This document shows, in pieces, positions 42,388 through 51,351 of a DNA stretch of 64,000 bases. The stretch is from positions 145,458 through 209,457 of the forward strand of contig CBDDHW010000067.1 of NCBI GenBank assembly GCA_965228575.1, read 5' to 3'. The notes beneath the pieces are model-generated. The model was not told the DNA's origin and made no database searches. It saw only the letters and a program-made list of their open reading frames with translations. The DNA is from UBA11612 sp965228575 (GTDB lineage Bacteria > Pseudomonadota > Alphaproteobacteria > Rhodospirillales > Rhodospirillaceae). Numbering within the stretch: the first letter of the stretch is position 1; each line of letters begins with the position of its first letter. The translations under genes and the position numbers were made by a program.

Positions 42388-43224
42388 TCATATTTCCCTC
42401 TGCTCACCCATCTCGGGCAATTTGGTTTCGTCATTTGCGGCTGGCGAAATGATTTCCTCGTCGTGAGTATTGACGCGAACGATCAATTGGCCTTCGACCC
42501 GCATGTCGATAAACTCCAGATCGCGCTCAAGAATTTGGTAGGTGCGTTCGATGTCGGCGAGACGGGTCCATGATAATGCTAGGTTGTTTTCTGGAAGCCG
42601 AACGTTGATGCCGTGTTCGTAATCATCGAAATATACGTTCCACCGTCGCCCACTCACGCGCACAGCTGCGACTATTCGGCTCGCTAAGTCTGCGTTGGTC
42701 GATGTGACCGTCTCAAAAAACTCAGAAGCGTGATGTGGGGCGTCGGGTCCGACAATGAGCGGTAGTCGTCGATCTGTGCCAGGAACGTCGACAATTTCGA
42801 TTCCGTCTCGATTGACTAGCGTGTAGCGATCTTCGCGCTGCCACAGGGCATACGGCTCGTATTCGCTGAGAACAATGTGAACGCCGCCCGGCAAACGCCG
42901 TTCCACTTTCGCGGTTTTCACCCAAGGTAAGGCTTCAATCGACTCTCGCGCCTTTACAACGTCAATGGCGAGAATGGGAGCGCCACGTTCGATATCAAGG
43001 GCAGCGATCAAGTCATCGCGGTCAGTCTGATTACGACCTTCCACGGTGAGTGATTGAAGATTCAGCCCGGCCAATGTCGTGGAATCCAAGGCCATCGCGC
43101 GAATATCGCGGGCGATCTTCGGGATCTCCGGCGCAAAGGGTCCGAGCACGGCATAGGAGCCGGCGCCTACTGTTCCAACCAACGTGATGGCTGCCAAAAC
43201 TGTGCGAAGTCTTATGCGTCGCAT
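42388..43224 (-). CDS. ftsQ: Cell division protein FtsQ
   Basis: Bitopic division protein of 278 aa. The transmembrane helix is near the N-terminus (residues 6-26, RTVLAAITLVGTVGAGSYAVLG). A POTRA domain follows (LNLQSLTVEGRNQTDRDDLIAALDIERGAPILAIDVVKARESIEALPWVKTAKVERRLPG, conserved FtsQ style) and then the FtsQ/DivIB domain. It overlaps ddl by 13 bp, so the two are translationally coupled. It links FtsB/FtsL to the later divisome. Confidence 0.93.
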   Translation of the reverse strand: MRRIRLRTVLAAITLVGTVGAGSYAVLGPFAPEIPKIARDIRAMALDSTTLAGLNLQSLTVEGRNQTDRDDLIAALDIERGAPILAIDVVKARESIEALPWVKTAKVERRLPGGVHIVLSEYEPYALWQREDRYTLVNRDGIEIVDVPGTDRRLPLIVGPDAPHHASEFFETVTSTNADLASRIVAAVRVSGRRWNVYFDDYEHGINVRLPENNLALSWTRLADIERTYQILERDLEFIDMRVEGQLIVRVNTHDEEIISPAANDETKLPEMGEQREI

Positions 43225-44135
43225 TTTGCGTGCTCCACCATCCAGAGAATTAGATCGTCGAAGCTCAATCCAATGTGGGCGGCTTGCTCGGGTACGAGCG
43301 ATGTGGGCGTCAAGCCGGGCTGCGTGTTGATTTCAAGCAGGTAAAATTCATTGTCATCAAAGCGCAGGTCGGCGCGCGCAACGCCGCGACATCCCAAAAC
43401 CTTGTAGGCCTCTAAAGATAATTTCATCGCACGGTCGTACTGCGCGGGATTCAATTGTGCGGGGAGTTCGTGTGCGGAGCCACCATCCGCGTACTTCGCG
43501 TCGTAGTCGTAAAATTCGCGTTTCGTTGTGATTTCGGTTACTGCCAGGGCGCGTTCACCCATAAGGGCGACGGTCACTTCGCGGCCGGGAATATAGCGTT
43601 CGGCCATAATGGGATCGGTGTCCGCCAGACCAAGATCGGAAAGAGGCGGACGGTTGTCGCCGTCGCGCACGATTTTCACGCCGACGCTGGAGCCTTCGTT
43701 CACGGGCTTAAGGACGTAGGGCCGGTCCATCACATCGCCTTTTTCCGCTTCGGCGACGGTGACAATGTTTTCATCGGCGACTGGTATACCGGCGGAGGCG
43801 AACAATCGTTTTGCGAGGGGTTTGTCCATCGCCGCTGCGGACGCAAGGCGACCAGAGTTGGTGTAAGGAATGGCCATCATGTCGAGAAGACCCTGCACGC
43901 AACCATCCTCGCCATACCGTCCATGAAGGGCGTTGAATACGACATCTGGCTTTGCGTCATTTAATGTCGACACCAGTGCGCCCATATCGCGCGTGACATC
44001 GATAAATGTTGCTGCAATGCCTTTAGCCTTAATGGCCTTTTCAGCCGCGCGCCCAGATACAAGCGAAACATCGCGCTCCTTGGAAAACCCACCGCCAAGA
44101 ACAGCTACATGACTTACGGACGAAGGTTGACTCAC
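43212..44135 (-). CDS. ddl: D-alanine--D-alanine ligase
   Basis: ATP-grasp ligase of 307 aa making D-Ala-D-Ala for the peptidoglycan stem. Recognised by VAVLGGGFSKERDVSLVSG at the N-terminus, FNALHGRYGEDGCVQGLLDMMAIPYTNSG, the ATP-grasp VLKPVNEGSSVGVKIV and the metal-binding end RADLRFDDNEFYLLEINTQPGLTPTSLVPEQA. It overlaps murB by four bases and ftsQ by 13, in the core of the dcw operon. Confidence 0.95.
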   Translation of the reverse strand: MSQPSSVSHVAVLGGGFSKERDVSLVSGRAAEKAIKAKGIAATFIDVTRDMGALVSTLNDAKPDVVFNALHGRYGEDGCVQGLLDMMAIPYTNSGRLASAAAMDKPLAKRLFASAGIPVADENIVTVAEAEKGDVMDRPYVLKPVNEGSSVGVKIVRDGDNRPPLSDLGLADTDPIMAERYIPGREVTVALMGERALAVTEITTKREFYDYDAKYADGGSAHELPAQLNPAQYDRAMKLSLEAYKVLGCRGVARADLRFDDNEFYLLEINTQPGLTPTSLVPEQAAHIGLSFDDLILWMVEHAKCDA

Positions 44136-45088
44136 GGTGCCCCTCCATCCGAAATCGCATTATTGTCTTCCTCGTGGACGCCAATACGGCGAATTTCCCA
44201 GTGAAGGTCGACGCCCGACGTCTCAAGGACTCTCTGCCGAACCTCTTCACCCAATGTTTCAATGTCGCGCGCGGACGCCGTGCCTGTATTGATGAGGAAG
44301 TTGGTGTGTTTTTCAGACACGCACGCGCCGCCAATTGTGAGACCGCGGCAGCCGGCTTGGTCGATCAATGTCCAGGCTTTTTGACCAGGTGGGTTTGCGA
44401 AGGTAGAGCCGCCGGTTCGCGCCTGCGTTGGTTGCGCGGCTTCGCGCTCGCTGCGGATCTCCCGAATGCGCGCTGTTATCATCTCCTTGTCACCGGGCGT
44501 GCCCTTAAGTTCGGCGCCAACGAAAATCCAATTCTTGTCGACCGCGGTCGAGCGATAGGAGAAACCCATTTCCTTTGCACCGAGAACACGTGCAGTACCG
44601 TTTTCATCGAGCGCGGTGGCGCTTTCGAACACATCTTTGATTTCGCGCCCATATGCGCCGGCATTCATGCAAAGCGCGCCGCCGATGGTGCCGGGTATTC
44701 CCGTTAAGAACTCAAGGCCAGTCAAAGAAGCGTCGCGCGCAGCCGTCGCCACGCTGGCATCCGCAATTCCAGCGCCGCATCGCACGATGTTTCCGTCGAC
44801 CGATACCGTGCCGAATGCTTTACCCAATCGGATGACCACGCCGGGAACTCCGCCATCGCGCACGAGGAGATTGGACCCGAGGCCGAAGACCGTCAGAGGG
44901 CTAGTACGAGTCCGGTTTTTGAGAAACGCGCTCAAGTCTTCAACGTCCGCAGGCGTGTACAATACCTCTGCAGGGCCACCAACACGGAACCAAGAGAGCT
45001 TACCCAGGTCTGCCATAGGCTCGTATGTGCCGCGCACAGGTGGCAGCTGCTCCATGAGTTGAGGACGGGAGTTGCGAGCCGGCATCAT
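44132..45088 (-). CDS. murB: UDP-N-acetylenolpyruvoylglucosamine reductase MurB
   Basis: FAD enzyme reducing UDP-GlcNAc-enolpyruvate to UDP-MurNAc, 318 aa. FAD-binding pieces are LGKLSWFRVGGPAEVL, GLGSNLLVRDGGVPGVVIRLG and GIPGTIGGALCMNAGAYG; the catalytic region GGSTFANPPGQKAWTLID and the glutamate-containing C-terminal segment are present. Junctions with murC and ddl are ATGA overlaps. Type is that of most alphaproteobacteria. Confidence 0.95.
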   Translation of the reverse strand: MMPARNSRPQLMEQLPPVRGTYEPMADLGKLSWFRVGGPAEVLYTPADVEDLSAFLKNRTRTSPLTVFGLGSNLLVRDGGVPGVVIRLGKAFGTVSVDGNIVRCGAGIADASVATAARDASLTGLEFLTGIPGTIGGALCMNAGAYGREIKDVFESATALDENGTARVLGAKEMGFSYRSTAVDKNWIFVGAELKGTPGDKEMITARIREIRSEREAAQPTQARTGGSTFANPPGQKAWTLIDQAGCRGLTIGGACVSEKHTNFLINTGTASARDIETLGEEVRQRVLETSGVDLHWEIRRIGVHEEDNNAISDGGAP

Positions 45089-46530
45089 GCGGCGCCTCCA
45101 ACGCGACTTTTGCCCTCTTCCCTGTTTTGGATAGCGGCAAGATCGTTGGGTAGGGCTTGAGCCCAGGCGGTAATATTACCGGCGCCCAAACAGACCACGA
45201 CATCACCGGGGCCCGAGATATCGTCGATCACTGCTGCCAGATGTTTTGGTGACATTAGTGCGGTGACGGCCGGGTGTCCGTGATCATGCAGGCCGTTGAC
45301 CAAGGCATCACGGTCAATTCCGTTGATCGGAGACTCACCGGCTGGGTAGACATCGGCAACGATGACGTGGTCGGCATCGTTGAAGCACTGACAGAAGTCT
45401 TCGAACAATGTTTGAAGTCGGCTATATCGATGCGGCTGAACAACGGCAATTACTCGGCCTTCGGCCGCTGTGCGGGCAGCCTTGAGCACCGCAGCGATTT
45501 CCACAGGATGGTGGCCGTAATCATCGATGATTGTGACGCCGCCGGTCTCACCGACCTTGGAGAAGCGGCGTTTAACACCTTTGAATTGGGCGAGACTCTC
45601 GCGGATAGTGTCGTCAGGAATACCCATCTCTGCGGCGACGGACACCGCGGCAAGGGCGTTCAACACATTGTGCTGGCCAAACATTGGCACGTGAATGTTT
45701 GATATGATGCGCTCACCACCAGTGACACGTTCGGAGACCGCGGCATCGAAATGCGCGCCCGACATATCGAGGGCAAGATTTAGCCCGCGTACTTGTGCCG
45801 CTGGACTCAATCCGTAGGTAACGATTTTGCGATCGGTGAGTTGAGGAAGAAGTGATTGAACTTCCGGATGATCGATGCACAACACGCCAAACCCATAAAA
45901 GGGAATGCCCTCGACAAATTGCCGAAAAGCGCGCTTCAGGTGTTCGAAGTCGCCGTAGAAATCCATGTGCTCCGGATCAATATTGGTTACGATTGCAATG
46001 GTGGCGGGAAGCCGAATAAACGTGCCGTCGGATTCGTCGGCCTCAACGACCATCCATTCACCGTCACCAAGCCGCGCATTTGTTCCATAAGCGTTGATAA
46101 TGCCGCCGTTGATAACGGTGGGGTCGAGACCCGCACCGTCCAAAACGCAAGCGACCAAAGAGGTTGTTGTTGTTTTGCCGTGTGTTCCGCCAACCGCCAT
46201 CGACCATTTCAAGCGCATGAGTTCTGCGAGCATCTCGGCGCGGCGCACAACGGGAAGCATTGCCTTGCGTGCCGCGAGTACTTCGGGGTTGTCAGCTTTC
46301 ACCGCTGACGATGTGACAATCACGCGAGCGTCGCCGAGATTTTCCGCGCGGTGGCCGACTTCTATCTTGAAGCCGAGTCCGCGCAATCGATCGACATTGG
46401 CGTTTTCGGCAATATCACTTCCTTGGACCTGGTAGCCGAGGTTGTGCATGACTTCGGCAATGCCGGACATGCCGATCCCGCCGATTCCGACGAAATGAAT
46501 AATGCCAATGTCGAGGGGCAGGGATTGCAT
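45085..46530 (-). CDS. murC: UDP-N-acetylmuramate--L-alanine ligase MurC
   Basis: Adds L-alanine to UDP-MurNAc in the first stem-peptide step, 481 aa. The N-terminal UDP-binding IHFVGIGGIGMSGIAE, the ATP loop GTHGKTTTTSLV, and the Mur signature NIDPEHMDFYGD are visible, with DDYGHHPVEIAAVLKAAR near the C-terminus. The murG stop and murC start share one base, and murC overlaps murB by four. Confidence 0.96.
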   Translation of the reverse strand: MQSLPLDIGIIHFVGIGGIGMSGIAEVMHNLGYQVQGSDIAENANVDRLRGLGFKIEVGHRAENLGDARVIVTSSAVKADNPEVLAARKAMLPVVRRAEMLAELMRLKWSMAVGGTHGKTTTTSLVACVLDGAGLDPTVINGGIINAYGTNARLGDGEWMVVEADESDGTFIRLPATIAIVTNIDPEHMDFYGDFEHLKRAFRQFVEGIPFYGFGVLCIDHPEVQSLLPQLTDRKIVTYGLSPAAQVRGLNLALDMSGAHFDAAVSERVTGGERIISNIHVPMFGQHNVLNALAAVSVAAEMGIPDDTIRESLAQFKGVKRRFSKVGETGGVTIIDDYGHHPVEIAAVLKAARTAAEGRVIAVVQPHRYSRLQTLFEDFCQCFNDADHVIVADVYPAGESPINGIDRDALVNGLHDHGHPAVTALMSPKHLAAVIDDISGPGDVVVCLGAGNITAWAQALPNDLAAIQNREEGKSRVGGAA

Positions 46531-47717
46531 TAAATTGCTCCCCGTTTCATAGGTTCGGTTGAAATCGGACGTGCAGTAGATGAGCGCTTCGGCGCTCGAA
46601 CGTTGTCTTCATCTCGAATTAGAGCGGTCACGACGTCGGCGAGACGTCCCGCAGCGTCGGGAATAGCAAAAGCCGCGGCAGCTGCCGCCGTGTGCGACAT
46701 GGCTTTTGGATCTGCCATAATGGCGATAAGGAGTTGGGCAAGCGCTTCGGGAGTTGCAGTCGGTTGAGGCATGTGCCAGCACCCACCGGCTTCCGCCAGC
46801 ACTTTCGCGTTCGCTTCTTGATGGTTGTCGGCGGCGTGCGGGTAGGGGACTAGCAGACTAGGCCGCCCCGCAACACTAACTTCGGCGACGGTCGACGCGC
46901 CAGACCGCGCGATTAGGAGATGAGTTTCGCGCAACAGATCGGGCACATTGTCGAAGAACGCCCGCAGTTGAACATGGGCGCCCACCTCGTCATAGGCGGT
47001 GTGAGTGCGATCAAGTTCTTCAGGGCGGCATTGTTGAGTGAACGTAATGCGCTTTTTGAACTCTATGGGAAGTTTCTTGATGGCTTCGGGAACCACGTCA
47101 CTGAAGACACGCGCGCCCTGACTTCCGCCTAAAATGAGAATATTTATCGGGTCGGTGCCACTTGGCGCTGTGTATGGCGTATCTCGAACCTCTGTGATGG
47201 CCGCGCGGACAGGAAGGCCAGTGCGGACCAGTTGAGCTCCCTTTGGAGCGGGACGCTTTAGATCAAAGGATGTGCAGACGCGATCAACATACTTTGCAAC
47301 AAGTCGGTTTGCGCGCCCCAACACTGCGTTTTGTTCGTGAATAACCGTCGGAATTGATAGATTCAGTGCTGCCGCGACCGTCGGAACTGAGGCGTATCCA
47401 CCAAAACCGACTACGGCGGCCGGTTGAAGAGATGTGAGAAGCTTGCGCGCTTGAAAGAATCCAGCGCTAAGGGCTATGAGCGCTTTGATACGACCTACAA
47501 CACCGCGACCGGCGATGCCTTTCGCGTCGACCGTGTAACTTTCGATGGTCGATAACGTGCCGCCGTAGGTATTGCCACGCTTGTCGCTGATGAGTGCAAC
47601 ACGGAAACCTTGATCAAGCAGTTCTTTTGCGAGTGCGTCGGCCGGAAACATATGCCCGCCGGTTCCGCCCGCCGCGAGGACAATAAGGTCTGCAGACCCG
47701 TTTTGGATTCTCATCAT
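46530..47717 (-). CDS. murG: Lipid II-forming glycosyltransferase MurG
   Basis: Adds GlcNAc to lipid I on the cytoplasmic face, giving lipid II, 395 aa. GT-B signatures are AAGGTGGHMFPADALAKEL at the N-terminus, GFGGYASVPTVAAA and HEQNAVLGRANRLVAK, then the second-domain ILGGSQGARVFSDVVPEA and RSGASTVAEVSVAGRPSLLVPYP. The start overlaps the ftsW stop by four bases. Confidence 0.96.
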   Translation of the reverse strand: MMRIQNGSADLIVLAAGGTGGHMFPADALAKELLDQGFRVALISDKRGNTYGGTLSTIESYTVDAKGIAGRGVVGRIKALIALSAGFFQARKLLTSLQPAAVVGFGGYASVPTVAAALNLSIPTVIHEQNAVLGRANRLVAKYVDRVCTSFDLKRPAPKGAQLVRTGLPVRAAITEVRDTPYTAPSGTDPINILILGGSQGARVFSDVVPEAIKKLPIEFKKRITFTQQCRPEELDRTHTAYDEVGAHVQLRAFFDNVPDLLRETHLLIARSGASTVAEVSVAGRPSLLVPYPHAADNHQEANAKVLAEAGGCWHMPQPTATPEALAQLLIAIMADPKAMSHTAAAAAAFAIPDAAGRLADVVTALIRDEDNVRAPKRSSTARPISTEPMKRGAI

Positions 47718-48850
47718 GATCTAAGTCCTTCCGTGTCGCGGCGGCGGCGCGTAAGAGCGAGCAACATGCCCATCCCGATGCCCAAAGCGAGCAGGGACGA
47801 ACCGCCATATGAGATAAAAGGAAGCGTCATGCCTTTCGTGGGCATCATGTGAAGGCTGGACGCCATATTGATCATTGCTTGCAGCCCGAACTGAACCGCG
47901 AGACCACCGACGGCCAGCAATACAAATAGATTTTCTTCCTGCATGACTTTCATGAGCGCGCGAATGACAAGGAACGCAAACAACGCGACCAGAAGTAGGC
48001 ACAAGAAAACGCCGAACTCTTCGCCGGCAACAGCGAAGATAAAGTCCGTATGCGCGTCGGGAAGAGCCTCTTTGACCCGCCCTTCACCGGGACCGCGCCC
48101 AAAAAAGCCGCCCTGCTGGAAAGCGCGCATCGCCTGGGTGACTTGGTACGTATCGCCCGTCGTTGGATCCAAAAAGCGATCCACGCGGCTTGCGACGTGC
48201 GGGAACAAAAAGTACGACCCCACAACAGCGCCCATGCCACACGCTACAAACAAAATGACCCATACAATAGGTAACCCAGCGACAAAGAATTGCGCACACC
48301 ACACCGCGGTGACGACAAGCGTCATCCCCACATCCGGTTGTGCCAGCAGCAAAGCGGCAATCACGAGCAGAAGTGCAGCGGCGATGATGTTGCCTGAAAA
48401 GTTTTCATGCGTACGGTGAGCCGCGAACATCCAGGCCGTCACGACAGCAAAAAAGGGTTTCATAAATTCGGACGGTTGGAGGGCGGGAAGAGGTCCAAGA
48501 TCTAACCAACGGCGAGCCCCATTGATGTTCTCGCCGAAGAAGAACGTCGCAATCATTAGAGCTAACATGATTGCGAACCCGACAATCGCGCCGCGCCTCA
48601 CAGACGCAACCGAAAGCAGTGAAGTCGCGAACATCACAAGGATAACCATCGGCAGGAAAAGAGCCTGCTTGCGCACAAAGTGGAAAGTATCCACGCCGAT
48701 CCGCTCTGCGGCGGGCGGCCCTGCCGCGAAATTCAGGAGAATGCCGATCGCTAGAAGCAGGCCAACGGCGGCGAGCATCCATTTGTCGACCGTCCACCAC
48801 CAACGGCTAACAATACTTGTATCAAGACGGGTCAGAGTGTGCGTGCTCAT
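47714..48850 (-). CDS. ftsW: Peptidoglycan glycosyltransferase FtsW
   Basis: SEDS-family polymerase of septal peptidoglycan, 378 aa from the ATG at 48850, whose ATGA overlaps the murD stop; an upstream in-frame start at 48877 is less likely. There are about ten membrane helices. Conserved signatures include the RWLDLGPLPALQPSEFMKPFF block, RVDRFLDPTTGDTYQV and MMPTKGMTLPFISYGGSSLLALG. It should work with FtsI, encoded upstream. Confidence 0.95.
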   Translation of the reverse strand: MSTHTLTRLDTSIVSRWWWTVDKWMLAAVGLLLAIGILLNFAAGPPAAERIGVDTFHFVRKQALFLPMVILVMFATSLLSVASVRRGAIVGFAIMLALMIATFFFGENINGARRWLDLGPLPALQPSEFMKPFFAVVTAWMFAAHRTHENFSGNIIAAALLLVIAALLLAQPDVGMTLVVTAVWCAQFFVAGLPIVWVILFVACGMGAVVGSYFLFPHVASRVDRFLDPTTGDTYQVTQAMRAFQQGGFFGRGPGEGRVKEALPDAHTDFIFAVAGEEFGVFLCLLLVALFAFLVIRALMKVMQEENLFVLLAVGGLAVQFGLQAMINMASSLHMMPTKGMTLPFISYGGSSLLALGIGMGMLLALTRRRRDTEGLRS

Positions 48851-50241
48851 GTGCGCACCTCCCCATCGGTCGGCCAAAGTCGATTCACTTCGTCACGAAA
48901 ACGATTGCCGCGGTCTTCAAAGTTTTTGAACATATCGAATGACGCGCATGCGGGAGACAACAGAACCGTTGCTGGCATGTTGTCACGCATCGCCGCGGTT
49001 CCCGCTTTCTCTATGGCGGACCTCAGGTCGCCGCAATGATCGACGGGGACGTGACCATTTAAGGTTTTAGCGAAATCGTTTGCGGCTTCGCCGATTAAGT
49101 AGGCGTGCCGTATGCGAGGAAAGAAAGGTTTAAGGGACTCAATCCCCCCTTCCTTTGCTTGGCCGCCCGCAATCCAGTAAATGGTATCGTAACAAGCCAA
49201 AGCTTTTTCTGTGGCGTCTGCGTTGGTGGCTTTGCTGTCATTAACAAAGGTAGTGTTTCCTTGGGTGCTCACCACTTCTTGTCTGTGGTGCAGTCCTGGA
49301 AAGCTTGCGAGGCTTGAGGCGACAATTTCGCTAGACAGTCCATGGGACAACGCGACAGCTGTTGCCGCCGCGGCGTTCTGCCAATTGTGTGCGCCCGGGA
49401 GCGCGGGTGCCGTTTTTAGATCTGTAATTTCTTCAAGGTCTTGCCCCATAGCATTGATAAGAATGCCATCGTCAACATAGACTCCACCGATAACGGGTTG
49501 CTTTGCCGAAATTGGTATTGTGGTGTGAATGCCATCGGCAGTGAGCGCTGCACAGATAGCCGCTGTATAGGAATCATCTATGCCGACAACGGCTGTCCGA
49601 GGATGGCGTTGGTTGTCAAAAACGCGTTTCTTCGCGGCTATATACCCATCCATACCACCGTGACGGTTCAGGTGATCCGATGCCAAGTTTAGAAAGACCG
49701 CCGAATCGCAAGCAAGATTAGGGACAAGTTCGAGCTGGTAAGACGATAGTTCGAGCACATAGGTGCCGCCTATCCCTAGAGGCTCGAGATCAAGCGCAGG
49801 CACACCTAGATTTCCTCCTGCGGCTGTTTTGCGTCCGGCGCTTTCCAGAATGTGGGCAATTAAGGCCGTCGTTGTCGACTTGCCATTTGTGCCTGTGACC
49901 CCAATAACCGTCGCGTCGGGTTGAGACTCCAACAGGAGATCGACGTCGCACCTAAGTTGCAAACCGGCCTTTTGTGCCTGAAGCGCGATGGGGTGAGGTT
50001 CTGGATGCGTGTGGGGAACACCCGGACTCCATACGAGGGCGCGCGTATCGTCGAAATTCGGATTGGCTCCATCGAAAGCAGTGAATGAACGCGCTGTTCC
50101 CTGTGCGAGCTGGGTTGGCGTGTCGTCCCATACTCTCACGTCCGCACCACTCGCGCGCAAGGACTCGGCAGCCGACAGGCCGGATTTCCCGAGGCCCATA
50201 ACGACAACCCGTTCACCGGCGTAGCGGAGTGTGGAGATCAT
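48847..50241 (-). CDS. murD: UDP-MurNAc-L-Ala--D-glutamate ligase MurD
   Basis: Adds D-glutamate to the growing stem peptide, 464 aa. Start at 50241 is chosen because VVVMGLGKSGLSAAESL follows at once, as in the family; an upstream in-frame start would overlap mraY for 30 residues. Motifs include the ATP loop GVTGTNGKSTTTALI and NLASDHLNRHGGM, and the C-terminal KATNADATEKALACYDTIYWIAGG. Eight bases separate it from mraY. Confidence 0.95.
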   Translation of the reverse strand: MISTLRYAGERVVVMGLGKSGLSAAESLRASGADVRVWDDTPTQLAQGTARSFTAFDGANPNFDDTRALVWSPGVPHTHPEPHPIALQAQKAGLQLRCDVDLLLESQPDATVIGVTGTNGKSTTTALIAHILESAGRKTAAGGNLGVPALDLEPLGIGGTYVLELSSYQLELVPNLACDSAVFLNLASDHLNRHGGMDGYIAAKKRVFDNQRHPRTAVVGIDDSYTAAICAALTADGIHTTIPISAKQPVIGGVYVDDGILINAMGQDLEEITDLKTAPALPGAHNWQNAAAATAVALSHGLSSEIVASSLASFPGLHHRQEVVSTQGNTTFVNDSKATNADATEKALACYDTIYWIAGGQAKEGGIESLKPFFPRIRHAYLIGEAANDFAKTLNGHVPVDHCGDLRSAIEKAGTAAMRDNMPATVLLSPACASFDMFKNFEDRGNRFRDEVNRLWPTDGEVRT

Positions 50242-50249
50242 CACGCCCG

Positions 50250-51335
50250 TTACCTCAACTTCAACGTCGCCAGCCCGGCGATAGCCAGAACAATGGCGAT
50301 GATCCAAAACCGAATAACGATGGTTGCCTCGGCCCACCCCTTTTCTTCGAAGTGGTGATGCAGGGGTGCCATCTTAAAAACGCGCTTGCCTGTAAGTTTG
50401 AAGGAGGCGACTTGGACAATGACGGATACGGTCTCCAACACGAACAAACCACCAACAATGGCCAGTACAATTTCGTGCTTGGTCACAACCGCGACAGACC
50501 CAAGCGCGCCGCCCATGGCCAAAGACCCGGTATCACCCATAAACACCATGGCCGGGGGAGCGTTAAACCAGAGAAAGCCCAACGCCGCGCCGACAACTGC
50601 ACCGCAGAAAATTGAAAGTTCTCCAGCGCCCGGGATGTAATGGACCTGAAGGTAATTTGCGAAAACAACGTTGCCGATGAGGTAAGCGATGATTGTGAAT
50701 ACGCCGGCTGCGATCATGACCGGTACAATTGCCAACCCGTCCAACCCGTCGGTCAAATTGACCGCGTTGCCCGCACCCACCATGACAAAAATCACAAACG
50801 GGACGTACAAAATGCCGAGATCAAGAAGAACATCCTTAAAGAATGGTAAGGCGAGCTGTCCGGACATTTCCGGCGTACTAATAACGGTGATCCAATACGC
50901 CGCGGTTCCGGCAACGGCGATTTGAGCCAACAATTTTGTTCGGCCCTTTAAACCGCCCGATGTCCGGCGTGTAACTTTGAGGTAATCGTCCAGAAAACCA
51001 ATGACCCCGTAGCCAACAGTTACGAGAAGGGCGATCCATACATAGCGATTGGTGAGATCGGCCCACAGTAGCGTTGCCAGTGTAATTCCAAGTAACATCA
51101 TCACACCGCCCATGGTGGGTGTGCCTTGTTTGGTGATGAGGTGAGTTTTGGGTCCATCATCCCGAATAGGCTGCCCAGCTTTTTGTTTCGAGCGGAGCCA
51201 ATTGATAATTGCGGGACCGAACACAAAGGCGACCACTAGCGACGTCATGACGGCGCCGCCGGTGCGGAATGTGAGGTAACGAAAAACGTTGAGCACTGAG
51301 AACTGATCGGAGAACTCGGAAAGAAAATAAAACAT
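50250..51335 (-). CDS. mraY: Phospho-MurNAc-pentapeptide translocase MraY
   Basis: Integral membrane enzyme of 361 aa and about ten helices that attaches the MurNAc-pentapeptide phosphate to undecaprenyl phosphate, forming lipid I. Conserved stretches are KKAGQPIRDDGPKTHLITKQGTPTMGG (read here as KQKAGQPIRDDGP), DDYLKV, NLTDGLDGLA, and the cytoplasmic APLHHHFEEKGW, with catalytic aspartates in the DD and TDGLDG motifs. It lies 16 bp after murF. Confidence 0.96.
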   Translation of the reverse strand: MFYFLSEFSDQFSVLNVFRYLTFRTGGAVMTSLVVAFVFGPAIINWLRSKQKAGQPIRDDGPKTHLITKQGTPTMGGVMMLLGITLATLLWADLTNRYVWIALLVTVGYGVIGFLDDYLKVTRRTSGGLKGRTKLLAQIAVAGTAAYWITVISTPEMSGQLALPFFKDVLLDLGILYVPFVIFVMVGAGNAVNLTDGLDGLAIVPVMIAAGVFTIIAYLIGNVVFANYLQVHYIPGAGELSIFCGAVVGAALGFLWFNAPPAMVFMGDTGSLAMGGALGSVAVVTKHEIVLAIVGGLFVLETVSVIVQVASFKLTGKRVFKMAPLHHHFEEKGWAEATIVIRFWIIAIVLAIAGLATLKLR

Positions 51336-51351
51336 CGATTTACCTCTCCGT